Source: Sesamum alatum (Eukaryota > Streptophyta > Magnoliopsida > Lamiales > Pedaliaceae). From it: a DNA stretch of 64,000 bases. The translations under genes were made by a program, and so were the position numbers. Location of the stretch: positions 12,788,854 to 12,852,853 of the forward strand of contig JACGWO010000001.1 of the NCBI GenBank assembly GCA_034509735.1. Direction: 5' to 3'. The notes beneath the pieces were generated by a model. It worked only from the letters and a program-made list of their open reading frames with translations. It had not been told where the DNA came from and made no database searches. Below, piece after piece: positions 1-12,300 of this stretch. The first letter of the stretch is position 1. Each line of letters begins with the position of its first letter.

Positions 1-127
1 AATATTAAATGAGAGACAATTTATGTAAACCATGAATTTTCGGAGGGGTGTAAATGTAATTTGAAAATTTTTTTGGGAGGAAAGTGTAATTTTATATTTT
101 CAGAGGGGATTTAAGTATAATTAATCC
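1..127. mobile_element. End fragment of a Mutator-type MITE
   Basis: The stretch shows the phrases that mark the right-hand terminal repeat of the MITE family seen complete at 1584-2305: alternating short runs of GGAGGG-like and TGTAATTT-like sequence. The rest of the element would lie left of the window. Family membership is inferred from phrase similarity only. Confidence 0.4.
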
Positions 128-839
128 AAATTTCTTTGTAAAAATGGATAAAGTCAACCAAAAAAAAGGCAATAAAAGAATATAGAATTCATTCGAACGC
201 TTAACGTTGATTAGAATAAAAAAGAGAAAAAACTAGCAAACGGAATATAAAAATATAAATAATAATAATTAAAGATAGTTAAAAGCTAACTTATGCGCAG
301 TAAAAAGGTTATGATATATTTAGGGAAAAGTTTTTGAAATATAATTTCTAAATTTATGCACAGCTTTCATGACAAAAATATGAAAAAGGGTTATATGTCT
401 ATACACAATTTCAACATGACAATTTTCCAAAATAAACAATAAATGATTCATATAATTCATTCCACAAAGTATAAAACAATCAAAGACTTTGATAAAAAAA
501 AATTAAGTTATTTGTTTCAAATATATTATTGTATGTAATATATCTTCATTTATTGAAAATTCAAAACAGTTAATAAAAAATAAACTATATAGAAAGATTA
601 AGTTCGACTAATATTTCCTATTATATATAATAGGTACCTGAAAATAATTTAATTGCCGGATGTAGTATTTACTATATTAGTGTCCACATGCAACCTTGTA
701 CCCAACAAATAAATGCTCCGTGGTCCTTCCGTAGATTGTACGTCCACAAACTTACCTAATTACTAGTCACTACCATCTGCCATGGCATGAAGGAGTTGTT
801 TTTTCAAAGATCGATCAAATTATTCTTGTATATATTTTA

Positions 840-1130
840 CACGTTAGTATATATAAGAAAGTATATATTTACCTTTATATCAGTACTTTGACAAAAAAAA
901 AAAAATTTATTTGACTTGCAATAAATCTGTTATAAATCAATCTACGGTAAATATGGATTTTTATTCATTTTTTTTATTTATACCAGCAAATTCGGTGAAT
1001 TTTGACTAACAAAGTGATCCATTTGTTAGACAGAAACAAACTTCATGAGTGGTAGATGTAATTTCTCAAACCATAGAAGATTTACATGTAATTACACCAA
1101 ATCTCAAGGGAGGACGATATAAATTATCCC
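840..1130. mobile_element. Half copy of the 1584-2305 MITE family
   Basis: The right half matches the MITE at 1584-2305: it shares AAATTCGGTGAATTTTGACT and the terminal AATTATCCC, which ends at 1130. A matching left terminal repeat is not visible upstream, so the copy looks truncated. The apparent reading frame at 1049-1237 is only this repeat plus a TTA microsatellite. Confidence 0.55.

Positions 1131-1131
<1 letters not shown>

Positions 1132-1161
<30 letters not shown>
1132..1161. repeat. (TTA)n microsatellite
   Basis: About ten uninterrupted ATT/TTA units directly follow the MITE end at 1130. Confidence 0.9.
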
Positions 1162-1163
<2 letters not shown>

Positions 1164-1583
1164 CTACACTATATATTAAGGGAGAGCACATATTTAGCGT
1201 CTTTTACTTTTCTGGTCTTGTTTTATATTTAATTTAATTTTTTTTCATCTAACTTTTAAGTTTTATTCATCTTTTTTCTGTCGTCATTTTCTAATAAGTT
1301 TCATATTAATTTATTATATTTTATTAAATAAAAAATTGTAAAAAAACTTTAATTAAAAATAATATTATAGAAATTACACGTACATCAAGTATGCTGCAAA
1401 TTACTAGTTATTATTTTTTGGGTAACAGTAAATAACATTACTAAACAAATGTATGTACAAGTATCATTGAATCTAATTATATTACTAGTTACTGTCTCAA
1501 AAATTATGTTACTAGTTATTATTATTATTGGTGCTATGTGTCTAAATTTTGGAGGGTGTGATTGGAATTGGGTTTATTATTTA

Positions 1584-2305
1584 GGGATAATTACACTTTC
1601 CTCCCTTGATATTTTGTATAATTACACGTAGATCCTCTGTAATTTGAAAAATTACATTTAATACCCCTTAAGTTTGCTTCTGTCTAACAAATAGATCCCC
1701 CGTTAGTTAAAATTCACCGAATTTGTTGATATTAACAAAAAGACTGAATGAAAATCGATGTTTACCCTCGATTGACTTATTAATGACTTAATGCAGACCA
1801 AATAAATCTTTTATGACTAAATTACCCTTATAACGGTGAAGATACATACTTCCTCTCATGCATTAACGTGTGACGATATATAAGGGTAGTTTGGTCATAA
1901 AAAGATTCATTTGACGTACAATAAGTCAGTAATAAGTCAATCGATGGCAAGTCTCAACTTTAGGATGTGTGTTGGATTGATGGATTTGGCATTTGAAGAA
2001 CGAATTTGGATGAAGGATTTCAAATGACTCCATTTGAAAAGAATTTGAAATTCATCCATATTTATCAAAACATAGTTTAAAATTAGAATGGAAGGATTTG
2101 AATCCTTTAAATCTATAATTACCCAAACAAATGCAACCTTAATTCAATTTATTTTTTTAATATCAACAAATTCGGTGAATTTTGACTAATGGAGGGACCT
2201 ATTTATTGGACAAAAGCAAACATCAGGAGTAGTAGATATAATTTCTTAAATTTTAGAGGATCTATATGTAATTATGCCAGATTTCAGAGTGAGTTTAATT
2301 ATCCC
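1584..2305. mobile_element. Complete Mutator-type MITE, long TIRs, 9-bp TSD
   Basis: The element begins GGGATAATTACAC and ends with the inverse, TTTAATTATCCC. The terminal inverted repeats are about 150 bp long and meet the interior at AATTTGTTGATATTAA on the left and its complement on the right. The flanks carry a perfect 9-bp duplication, TATTATTTA, at 1575-1583 and 2306-2314. Long TIRs plus a 9-bp TSD are the signature of the Mutator superfamily. There is no transposase frame, so it is non-autonomous. Relatives lie at 840-1130, 51627-52451 and 59929-60346. Confidence 0.85.
1963..2138. mobile_element. Nested PIF/Harbinger-type MITE
   Basis: A 176-bp element sits inside the larger MITE. Its ends are GGATGTGTGTTGG and, inverted, GGTTGCATTTGTTTGG, and it is flanked by TTA at 1960-1962 and 2139-2141. 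A 3-bp TTA duplication with G-rich TIRs is typical of PIF/Harbinger MITEs. A relative lies at 8460-8664. It must have inserted after the outer element. Confidence 0.65.
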
Positions 2306-2479
2306 TATTATTTAAGTCTTTTTGGTTATATTAATTAATCCCCATCAAGCAAGTGTGCCAACCCACGTGGAAGATAAAGAGAAAATACGCACAAATACCG
2401 TTAATTTGTGCCTCAGACCTATGCATACAGTTACATATACGAAGGGGAAATTAGATTGGAAAAACTAGAGGCATTCCAA

Positions 2480-3113
2480 ATTCTGGTAATTAGACCTTCA
2501 AATCCGAACAACAATCTCCATTTTTCAGGTAGTATTTCGTCTATCCTCGCTTAATTCTTGGTTTCAGCTGCCCGTTCAGCCCAATTTTGAAATGTTGCTC
2601 TGCGTGTTGTGAAATTAGGGTTAGGGTTTCCGCTTCTGCGGCTTCGTGAATACTATTTCTTTTTCGTTCCCTGTAAAACCGACCGATTTTTTACTGGAAT
2701 TTTGTAGATTTATCGAGGAGCTTTGTAAATTTAAGGGGATTTTGATCAGGGATTATAATGGGAATCTGATCAGTGATGGTTTCGTTGTAATTATTATTTT
2801 TTAAGTCTACGTCATCTTCCTAAGAGATCAACAAAACAGGATCTGTTCGTTTTTATATGTCAAGCCCAAGCAATTCTTCAGGTGAAATTTTATTTTGTTA
2901 AATGCTAGGAAAGGGAGTTAGTTTGTCTGCTCTTTCATGGGCCTTTTTCCTTCTTGCGTTGTGATTATTGATCGTGGGTGTAATGCTGAGCTGTTTGCGT
3001 TTATGTGACTGAAGAAGGGAAATGATGGAGATAATATCTTTAGCTGATTGTTTTGATACATTTTGTTTGGGCAGTTGATATCGTCTGGAGAATTTGTCAG
3101 AGGTTGATAACAA
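2480..3113 (+). promoter_or_regulatory. 5' UTR region of the TRB gene with a probable leader intron
   Basis: A probable leader exon ends at about 2527 in TTTTTCAG followed by GTAGTA. A matching acceptor, TTTGGGCAG, ends at about 3075, shortly before the start codon at 3114. An intron of about 550 bp in the 5' UTR is therefore likely. The transcription start is not resolved; I saw no convincing TATA box. Confidence 0.45.
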
Positions 3114-5930
3114 ATGGGGGCGCCCAAACAAAAGTGGACTCCAGAGGAAGAAGCAGCTCTTAAAGCTGGAGTACTTAAGCATGGGCCTGGGAAATGGCGT
3201 ACGATTCTTAAGGATCCACAATTCAGTGGAGTTTTATATCTGCGATCCAATGTTGATCTGAAGGTAAATTTTTAGTCCAGCATATTTTTGTTGTGGTAAT
3301 AGTATGATAATTCCGTCGGCTTATGAGTTATAGACATTTAGTTGTTTCTGATTTTGTAATAGTGTTGTTCTGATGTCTGTTAGGACAAGTGGAGGAACAT
3401 GAGTGTGATGGCAAATGGATGGGGCTCAAGGGAGAGGGCCAGGTTAGCACTAAAGAGGATGCACCCTGCCCCTAAGCATGGAGAGAGCTCTATGGCTCTT
3501 TCAGCCTTGAGTCAAAGTGAAGATGAAATAGTTGATGCTAGGCCTCTTGCTCCTTCTGGTGGTTCTTCACCAAATGATGGGCCAAAGAGATCCATCATGA
3601 GGTTAGACATTTTATTTTCAATTTGATAGTGCCACAGTAGTTCCAACTCCAGTTACATTACATTGCCCAACTATACATGATCACTTGTGTCTGTTTTGAC
3701 CTTTTTTAAATCATGTTAATTAAACTTTTGAGAAAAGAACTCCCTATTTCTAGAGAGTTTGATTATCTTCTTTAGCGATTGGGAGTGAGATACCTAGTAT
3801 TATTGCTAGATCTCAATTTCTTTGTGACTTTAACCTGCTTATGGAATAATATGGCAAGAAATCCAGTTGATGAGCGAGTTTCTGATGACGCATGGCACTT
3901 AAGTCCATCGACTAACATACTTACATATTGATATATAGTCCTATGCGTGTACACAAAAGTACTGGGTGGTTATTTGATGGTAATTTAAGATAGTTGTGTT
4001 TGAAATGCCAGGGATTACTAACAGTGGATGTTTATGTTTTTACGTTACAATAGGCTGGACAATCTCATCATGGAGGCTATAAACAACTTGAGGGAGCCTG
4101 GTGGTTCTAACAAGACATCCATCGCCGCATACATAGAGGTGCTCTTTCTTTTTTTATTAAATAAGTTTGTTAGTTTATTGGATGAACTACTTTACTTTTT
4201 TGGGTTGATGTTATCTAACAGCTTGTGTGTAGTTATATTTCTGCTTCAAAAGACATTCCTTGTATTTTAGGATGACCTGAAAGTCCTGAAACCTTGTTAT
4301 GTGGCTTAGGATTGGCCTTTGCTCAAGACTACGATTCATTTGCTACATATCACAAGAGGCTGCAATATGTAATACGTTAATTACCTTATGTTGGATTTCT
4401 TGATTTTAATCTTTCCTGTTGAAACACTGTCTTTCTCAAACAAATATTTACAATGATACAGTAGAAACCAGATGACTATCAAAGGAATTTCTGACAAATA
4501 TACAACAAGCTTCTTTTTTTTTTTTTTTTTGTTCTTTCCATTTTTGTTCTCTGAGTTTTTTATAGCAAAAACTCTAAAGGGCCTCATTTGGCATGGAGAT
4601 AATCTCCAGAATCCTTTGATGGTTAGAAAGGGAAGGAAAATAGTTATGCACATTCTCTTTATTTCAAAAGAACAGGACCCTTTCTGTTGGATTTGATGAG
4701 TTGATTATGTTTCTTGAGGGCTCTGGGCCTACAATGATGAGTGAGGAATGTAAATGTGGAGAACTCTAATTTTTCCTCTTGTTTGTTGTTTTTGATATAA
4801 GAAACAGTTCTCTGTATTTGAGTTTAACATAGTAATTGCTTGTGGGACTGGAATTGCCGCTTTTGCCAGAAATCAGAAATGAAAGTATTTTTAGCTCTTT
4901 GTACTGCTTAAAATTGCCTGGTTGACTGCAATGATGACTTCTGAGGTGGAAAGCATTCCTCTTGTTAGTGTAAGTTAACCGGCTAATGGATTTTGGGGGG
5001 CTATGGCATTTTGAAATCTAGGTACTTTACTGTGAAAGTTGATGTAAGAGGCAAATCAATCCAGAATACTGGGATATGGTTCAGGTTCTTATGAAGGTCA
5101 TTTAAGCACGTTATGATATATTTTTATGTTGTATTCATTCTTAATGATAATGGAAAATTCTGTAAGCTTGTATTGTTTTTCTTTTGAACAGTTGGGTTGA
5201 TGCGTGGATGTGTGTAATCCATACCTCTGTTGTCTTCATATTGTAGACTTGCGTGCATCCTTTTACCATATAGCTTACCTAATACAGTTCATCATTAGCT
5301 AGCTCCTTGTATCTTACAACACTTTCTTTTCCACATAGGATCAATACTGGGCACCTCCGAACTTTAAAAGGATATTGTCTGCAAAGTTGAAACATTTGGC
5401 TGCAACTGGAAAACTTATTAAGGTAACTTTCACTATAATTGCTCCAGATCCCTTGTTGCCCTTTTCTTTTTTCTTTCTTTTTTGTGTATTACGTAGTCAC
5501 GATTTATTTTCTTGAAAAATGAGTTGATCTATTTAAGTTACTTGAGTTTAATTTGGAGGCTGTTTGTCTTTTACAGATGAAACGGAAGTATAAAATAGCT
5601 GCACCTTCCACATTATCTGAAAGAAGAAGGAATCCTTCTATTCCTGTGGAAGGAAGACAGAGGATTTCTCCCAGAATTGACCGCGATGACATTAGTCTGA
5701 CGAAATCTCAGATTGATTTAGAGTTAGCCAAGATGAGGAGTATGACTCCCCAAGAAGCCGCTGCAGCTGCAGCTCAAGCAGTTGCTGAAGCAGAAGCTGC
5801 TATGGCTGAAGCTGAAGAGGCGGCTCGGGAGGCTGAGGCCGCTGAAGCTGATGCTGAAGCAGCACAGGCTTTTGCAGAGGCAGCATTGAAGACACTGAAA
5901 GGAAGAAACGCTCCTAGGATGGTAAGATAA
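3114..5930 (+). CDS. TRB1-like: TRB/SMH family telomere-repeat-binding protein (Myb + H1/H5 + coiled coil)
   Basis: Five coding exons join in frame: 3114-3263, 3384-3601, 4054-4138, 5339-5422 and 5577-5930, giving about 297 residues, the usual size for this family (about 300). An N-terminal Myb domain (about residues 5-60) starts with [13 protein letters not shown] and carries the telobox motif VDLKDKWRN, split by intron 1. A linker/winged-helix H1/H5 domain covers about residues 123-188, followed by an alanine/glutamate-rich coiled coil (about 235-288). Plant TRB proteins bind telomeric TTTAGGG repeats and telobox promoters in the nucleus and have been linked to telomere maintenance and Polycomb recruitment. 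The start is set by MGAPKQKW, the family's usual N-terminus. Intron 3 is long (about 1.2 kb). The final exon either reads through to TAA at 5928-5930 or splices at 5922 to about 6757, replacing the last three residues with seven and stopping at 6780. The 3' UTR probably runs to about 7250. Confidence 0.93.
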
Positions 5931-7250
5931 TTGTCGCATTCTTTCTCCTTACCATGAAAACTTGTATATTGCTTGCTGCAAGTTTGTAAGAGTCCATTTA
6001 GGATTAGCAATTCATGGCGAAATTTTGTAGTAAGTTTGCTGGATATGGAAAATGGAAAAATATCTAGGAAGACAAGGTTTTATTCTCCAAGTGCGATGTT
6101 CTGTTTACCGATTCTCTCATTTGCCATATAAATACATCGTGGCATAGAGATCTAGCTTATATTATCTTTTATCTGCTTATGTGTTACCCTCATTGGCAAA
6201 TGCTAGGAACTGTCAACTGAAACTTTTTGCTAGCTCCAGAAGATTATTCCCTGGTTGCTTTGACTGAGGTCCTCCTTTTGAGTTCAGAAAGCGAAGCTAA
6301 AACCAGATAATTTCTCTCCCGTTTTAAAGAAAGTTAATTGATAATGGCTGGTAAATGAAGCTGAAATGGAACAACAATGTCTCTGCTTTCTTAAAGATGG
6401 CCTAATTTAGAATTCCCTAATAAACCTCGACGGGAAACTACTTAATCCATGTGCCTCAGCTAGATTCAAGTTAACAACCACTATTTGATGCCACCGATGC
6501 CACTATTGACCACACTTATTCGTTGCATTATGCAACATGTTTTATTACTGTATGCTATATGGCCATGATCCATGGTCAATTAATGCAGTAACTAGATTAT
6601 GGGACTCCCATGTGCTATTTCACCATTTTGATGTCACGACTTGGAAGTATGTACAAATTTTATGTGGTAATTTGTAGCGAATTTTTTCCACTTTGAGGCA
6701 TGTAATATACTTGCGTACTTTCTTGCTTCATGCTTGATTGATTTTGTTGTACGCAGAATGTACAGATGGTCCATGTGTGATGAAGTTTGGGACAATGACT
6801 GGTCGCGTAGAATTTCTCTCTGATTGAAGCATAGTTGTTTGTATGTCTCCAACGGGCTTGCTCAGTGAATGTAAATATAGCAAAGATATTCAGCATATAG
6901 TATTGGTGTTGGCGGAACAGGTGACAGAACTGGCAGCCTTTGTCGGCGTTAGCTTATTAGTGTATGTTAGTCCATTGTAGGTAATTGTTGCTTGTTTGCT
7001 GAAGTTTTTGTACTGAGTTAAAGAGAATTGGAGAGTGAGATCTGCAGGAACAAAAGTGAGGAGATAAGGAGAACAATAGAAGCAACTGGATGTGTTGTCT
7101 AGTGCTTTTTGTTCTTCCATTTTTGAAACTGAAGTAGCAGAAAGCCTAAGACAAATATACTTGGGAACTTGTCAATCAAAATTGTTTAGCAGTCTTTCCT
7201 TTTGGAATAATGGAATGAATGTACAAGCCATAGCAATGCATTGTTGGTTT
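5931..7250 (+). other. 3' part of the TRB transcription unit (alternative intron and 3' UTR)
   Basis: No second gene is visible here. An acceptor ACGCAG ending at 6756 would pair with the donor at 5922. The downstream text to about 7250 has the T-rich composition of a plant 3' UTR. Short frames on the minus strand in this stretch are low-complexity or opposite the coding exon. Confidence 0.4.
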
Positions 7251-7429
7251 CTTCAACTCTAAACTTTTGTTATATTCTTATTGATGGTACTTGGAATGGA
7301 AGTTGGATCGATGATAGGAATTCAACTGTTACACAAGGCTCATAATAACCATCCTACTTCCCCACCCAGATGTATTTATTTCTTTCTAACAGTGGAATGA
7401 TTAATGAATATATCTTAATATTGTAATAT

Positions 7430-7483
7430 ATATATATACTATTTATGATATTAATAATATATAAAATACTAATTAGAGTAAAC

Positions 7484-7534
<51 letters not shown>
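7430..7534. repeat. (TA)n and (ATT)n microsatellites
   Basis: A short TA run near 7430 is followed at 7483-7534 by about 17 ATT units. The run of tyrosines predicted in one frame is an artefact of this repeat. Confidence 0.9.
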
Positions 7535-7536
<2 letters not shown>

Positions 7537-7694
7537 TCACATCATATATATCTTATTCCGGATTAAAAATGAAATTAATTCAATCTTTCAAGATGGGAGT
7601 AAAAGAGTTAAATCCATGTTTCAAATTAACTTTGAATTAGTGCAATTCGAGTCCCACGCCTTTTGGCCATTGAGTCTTAAGTAAATTTATCAAT

Positions 7695-7960
7695 TATCTC
7701 TTGGCCTAGTGGTTAAGGTTGAGGTCTGATGACTCTCCAGGTCATGGGTTCAAATCTCTATCAATACGTGAGATGATAATCTATTGTATAGTAGGATTGT
7801 TTGTATACCCTCATAATAAGGGGTTGTTTAGTTTCATTTATGTAATATTGTTGATCAATGTATAATTGTTGTAATTGTCTCTGTTAGAGATTGATAGTTG
7901 ACAAACCTGATTGTAATCGATTTAGTTCAATTAATAATATGCATCGCTTTCAATTTAAAA
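7695..7960 (+). mobile_element. tRNA-related SINE
   Basis: An internal Pol III promoter is recognisable: box A as TGGCCTAGTGG at 7702-7712 and box B as GGTTCAAATCT at 7747-7757, 35 bp apart start to start (45 bp). Downstream is about 180 bp of unique body ending in an A-rich tract near 7960. The cloverleaf cannot be completed, so it is a SINE head and not a tRNA gene. Boundaries are approximate and no TSD was identified. Confidence 0.6.
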
Positions 7961-8459
7961 AAACTAAACTTGATCGATCCCCAAGTAAATTTACATTACT
8001 CATTATTCACGTCTATGTTAATATTTCAGTAAGTCATGTTTAATATAAAAGTTGTTTATGGCCAATGAAACTTAGTGAGCAAAATTAAGGCTCGATAATC
8101 ATAATGTATTGAATTGGACCAATGAGTAAGTTAGTTATTCTATTTTAACATTACTTGATAATTGGTAATCAATTTACTTAAAAATAAGAGTTGTTTATGT
8201 TTGTTCAATTAAAAAATTCTGAGTTCTTGAGCTATGTCGCGAATAATAGAGTTATCCAATCTTACGGTAGTTTATATTCTTGTATGTTAAAAATTATTTA
8301 ATTCGTTTTAAATTATAAAGTTGGTGTTGACATAGAACTCGTTAAGTACACAATTTGAATTGAAGTTGTAAGGCCATTCACAATTAACAAAAACGAAATT
8401 CACTCTAAGTACTTATATGCAACCTTTTCTAAATTCAAGAATTATTGATAATTAACTTA
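7961..8459. other. Intergenic, nothing recognised
   Basis: AT-rich sequence without an open frame of interest, splice-like exon or repeat that I could identify. Confidence 0.5.
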
Positions 8460-8664
8460 GGTTGCAGTTGGATTGAAAAAATTGAAGTCATATATTTCAA
8501 ATTTTTTTGAATTTGTTTTGATAATTCTAAATTTATGGATTTCAATCTTCAAATTCATTGTTTAAATTATGTTTTGTTGAATATTGAGAGATTTTAAATT
8601 TCTTTTAAATGAAATAATTTGAAATTCTTTGGTTAAATTCAAATTCATGAAGCCAAATGCACAC
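8460..8664. mobile_element. PIF/Harbinger-type MITE
   Basis: The ends are GGTTGCAGTTGG and, inverted, GTGTGCATTTGG. TTA flanks both sides (8457-8459 and 8665-8667). The interior is AT-rich and partly self-complementary, with no coding frame. It resembles the nested element at 1963-2138. Confidence 0.6.
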
Positions 8665-9391
8665 TTAATTTATCGGTACACTTTGAAATGGTAATTCTGA
8701 AGGGTGTGCGTATTTTCAGTTGTGTTCGTAAAAATTAAAACCATTTCATGCACTACGAATCGAAATAAAAGTGCAAAAGCCATGTCCAAAGGGTTGACTT
8801 GGGTGAATTTGCAATTTTAAATTTTGTGTGGGTGAAAGTGCAATTTCAATAAAATCAACAAAGAAAAGAATTTTACAGCCCGATTAATTCAATTTAATTA
8901 AAGAAAAGAGAGAACACAATCATTACACCTCGCCCGCGGGCACAAGAAATAAGAGAGACGCCATGTTCTAGAGTTCCGAATATACTCTTGATTTTCAGGT
9001 AACTATTCTACGATTTTGTTGTGCAGCTGTTGCTTGTGCGGGCCCTGAATTTGTTGGCGTTTGGTTTTTCTTATCTTAGTGCTTTAGTTTATGGCCGAAT
9101 AATCGGCGGGATGCAATTTTTTGTACGAATTTCATCGTTTAACTGTAAGGGGATTCGAGACATTCGCAGACAATGTTATTAGTTCTGAAATTAGTAGTTC
9201 CAAGTATAGAATCGTAGTGCGCTGCGGTTAAAGTTGCAATCTTTATTGGTTTTGTTCCTGAAGTTGTTTCGTGGGATGCAACGCGATTGCAGGCGTGTGT
9301 TGTTTTAGTAGTGGGATGAAGATATTAATGTTTTCTTTTTAAAGTTTTGTGCAATTTTGACATAGTTCCATATGATTTTTGCTTTTCAGCC

Positions 9392-12300
9392 ATGGATCAA
9401 GGTTTTACCGATAATGAATCCTTAATTGCTCGTGTTGAACAGTTGGAGCGGGGTATGTATTCACATGGTTTTTAGTTACTTAATTCGAATGTTCCTCTTT
9501 TAGTCTGTGAGAATGGTTCTTTCGTTCAAGTATATAAATTTCTTGGTTCGATTGATTATGTTGAGTGATTGAAAATGCAAATGATTAGTTATTGCGGGCG
9601 TATAGGTAATGTTGGATGTATTGACCTACAGTAGAAGCTTGAAGCTTGAATCTTTCTCGTGAGAGTCTGAAACAGCATGCAGTACGGATATTTTAATCTC
9701 TTTGAGTTAACTATTATGAGAAATCTGGCGACGCAAACAATAGAAATGGAAACTCTTTGGGACAATTTGAGACCTTGGTGAAATGGAAACACTTTTATGA
9801 ATTTTGCATCCTTGGTGAATTTTGCATCACTTCTATGATTTCTGTCACTTTGCTGGTAAATGAGAAGCAACCCCATGAATTCATGATATCTTGTAAGCAC
9901 ATAAGAATGTGTATGGCCAGTGTAATTGAACTGGAGAAGATAGATTTTTCTGCTAAAAGTAAAGGGTATGTCCATGCACAATCAGATGTTTCTATATTAC
10001 TAATCAAGCTCAAAAAACGAGACTTGGTGGGCAGGAGAACATTGGAGGATGCATGATCCGGGTCTATGGGTAGACTAGAATGACTAGGGTTATCATGAGG
10101 GGTCTACCATTTTAATGGCATCCCTAGTTTGATAAAGTTTTCAGTAGGCTATGCCTGGTTGCTCATCTGGTGTGTTTTTCTCTGCAGAACGTGCCGAACT
10201 GCATAAAGATATTGAACAGTTGTGTATGCAACAAGCAGGACCTGCCTATCTCGGGGTGGCAACTCGAATGCATTTTCAGAGGTGGACAGAAATGTTACAT
10301 ATTGAGTTTGACATCATATTATAAATTCTGCGTCTATGTTCTGATCCCTTGCATAGGGAAGATAGAGTGTGCATGTTCCTTTGTCACCAGAAATATTATT
10401 CTTGATTTTTCTCAAATTAGGACGGCTGCATTGGAGCAGGAGATTGAGAACTTGAAAAATAAGTTGTCTGCTTGCACAAGAGAAAATCAAAATCTTCAGG
10501 AGGAGCTATCAGAGGCTTATCGTATTAAAGTGAGATCCGATTCGTTAGTATCACTTGCATAAGTTTTAGTTATTTATGAAAAATAAATCCGATCTTACAT
10601 GCTGCTGTTTTCAGAGTCAACTAGCAGATCTACATAGTGCAGAAGTCCTAAAGGTACATGTAAATTTTGTTAATTTAGATTGCCCGTGGCCCTAATTTAT
10701 GATGGTTATCTGTTCCCATGCATTTTTTCTCCAACTAATGTGATTTTTATATATTATTCCTCATCTGGCTATAGAAATTGATAGGCTAGGAACTGTCAAA
10801 TTTTCATATGTTGGAGTAGTAGACTACATCTTAGTGTTTGACTTCATTGCCAGAATGTTGAAGCTGAGAAGCAGCTTAAATTTTTCCAAGGTTGTGTTGC
10901 TGCTGCTTTTGCTGAACGAGATAATGCAATAATGGAGGTTGGCTTTTTCTTCCTCTGGTCATTAGCTTCCCTTTCACCTTCCTCGTTGCCACTCCCTTCT
11001 CCTTCTCTCTGATATGTATTAAAACTGTATAACCTTAGTCTGTATCCTAAAGCTTGGGCATAAGGTGCATTCGATCTTCCTCTGTTAACAGGCATATGGG
11101 GTGTTTTGGTGGTCGTTTCTTCATTTCTCAATTTCTGACATGAAAGACTTAAAACACTTGTTTATGTTTCTTAATTGCTTTTGATTTATGGTTGTAACAG
11201 GCTGAAAAAGCTAAGGAGAAAGTGGAACTCATGCCACAGGAGCTCAACAAATCTCAAAAGAGGTCCTACTGAATATCTTTTACCTTTTCTAGTCATTCTA
11301 AACATGTTTTATGGTTTGGAGAAAATACCTACTTGAACTGTGTAGCAATCTGGTATGTTCTGCAGCATGCTCTCAGAGTTCCTATTATAATGTTCAGTTT
11401 CTGTTGAGGTAATGTGTTTGACACGAAGACCATCATGGTGGTCGTGCGGACATGAATAATGGGTCCGATTCTGCGCCTATGTCTTGTACAATTTTGATGT
11501 TCATCAGGATGCAATCTAAATTTGGGAATACAATTAAGAATCAAATGCATATTCCCTGGAAGATGCTACACATATTGCAATATGTAGAAACAAAATCAGT
11601 CTAAATATTACAGAGTTCATTGAAGTTCCTTCTGAGGGCTGAGGACCCAAGGGGCTACAGTTTTATGCTTTTTTATGGTATTCTATTTATTTCAAAAAAG
11701 ATTTTTGGTTTTCATGTGCCTTCTGGGCTGGTTTTCATTTCCAGGCCTCATCCACTAGTAATTCTATTATTCTTGACCAGATATCTGGAACGGAACATTA
11801 GTGAACGCCTAACTCACTGTATTTAATTTCTTTTTGTGGTTGATGTGCTATACTAGCTTCTCTTTATGGTAAGATGAAGTAAGAGTCTCATAGCTGGTGG
11901 CCGGGTGCTATAGATTAAAACATCCTCTTTTTTCTTACAGGGTTGAAGAGCTGACCGCTGAACTTCTTGAAGAAAAAGAGCTAGTCACGGCACTCCAGAT
12001 TGATTTGGGAAAGCATGAAAAGCAGAATGAGCTTTTCAAAGAGGTAGTTGTCTAAATAGTTACAGTCTACAGGATGCTATAAGATAGCCATTTCAAAAAG
12101 AAGGCAAATTTAGTAACTCCTCACTTATAGAAATTAGCACGGCTTGAATATATGACGTAGGATTTACTTCTCAGTCTTATTCTCCTACTACTTGCTTAGT
12201 GCTTTTGAAATGAAAAATGACAATCACAGTTTTACAATGTTATCCACCCATTTCTGTTTGAAGGATGTGTTTTGTTTACAATAGGTTATCGATAAATTTT

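Noticed and set aside
5724..6010. Ser/Ala-rich minus-strand frames opposite TRB exon 5
   Set aside because: They are shadows of the alanine-rich coiled coil on the + strand.
7445..7684. 79-codon frame with a poly-tyrosine run
   Set aside because: Produced by the ATT microsatellite.
7702..7757. tRNA gene at the box A/box B pair
   Set aside because: No acceptor or anticodon stems can be formed; it is a SINE head.
9757..10056. 99-codon + frame between exons 1 and 2 of the coiled-coil gene
   Set aside because: It lies wholly inside the intron and shows no family features.
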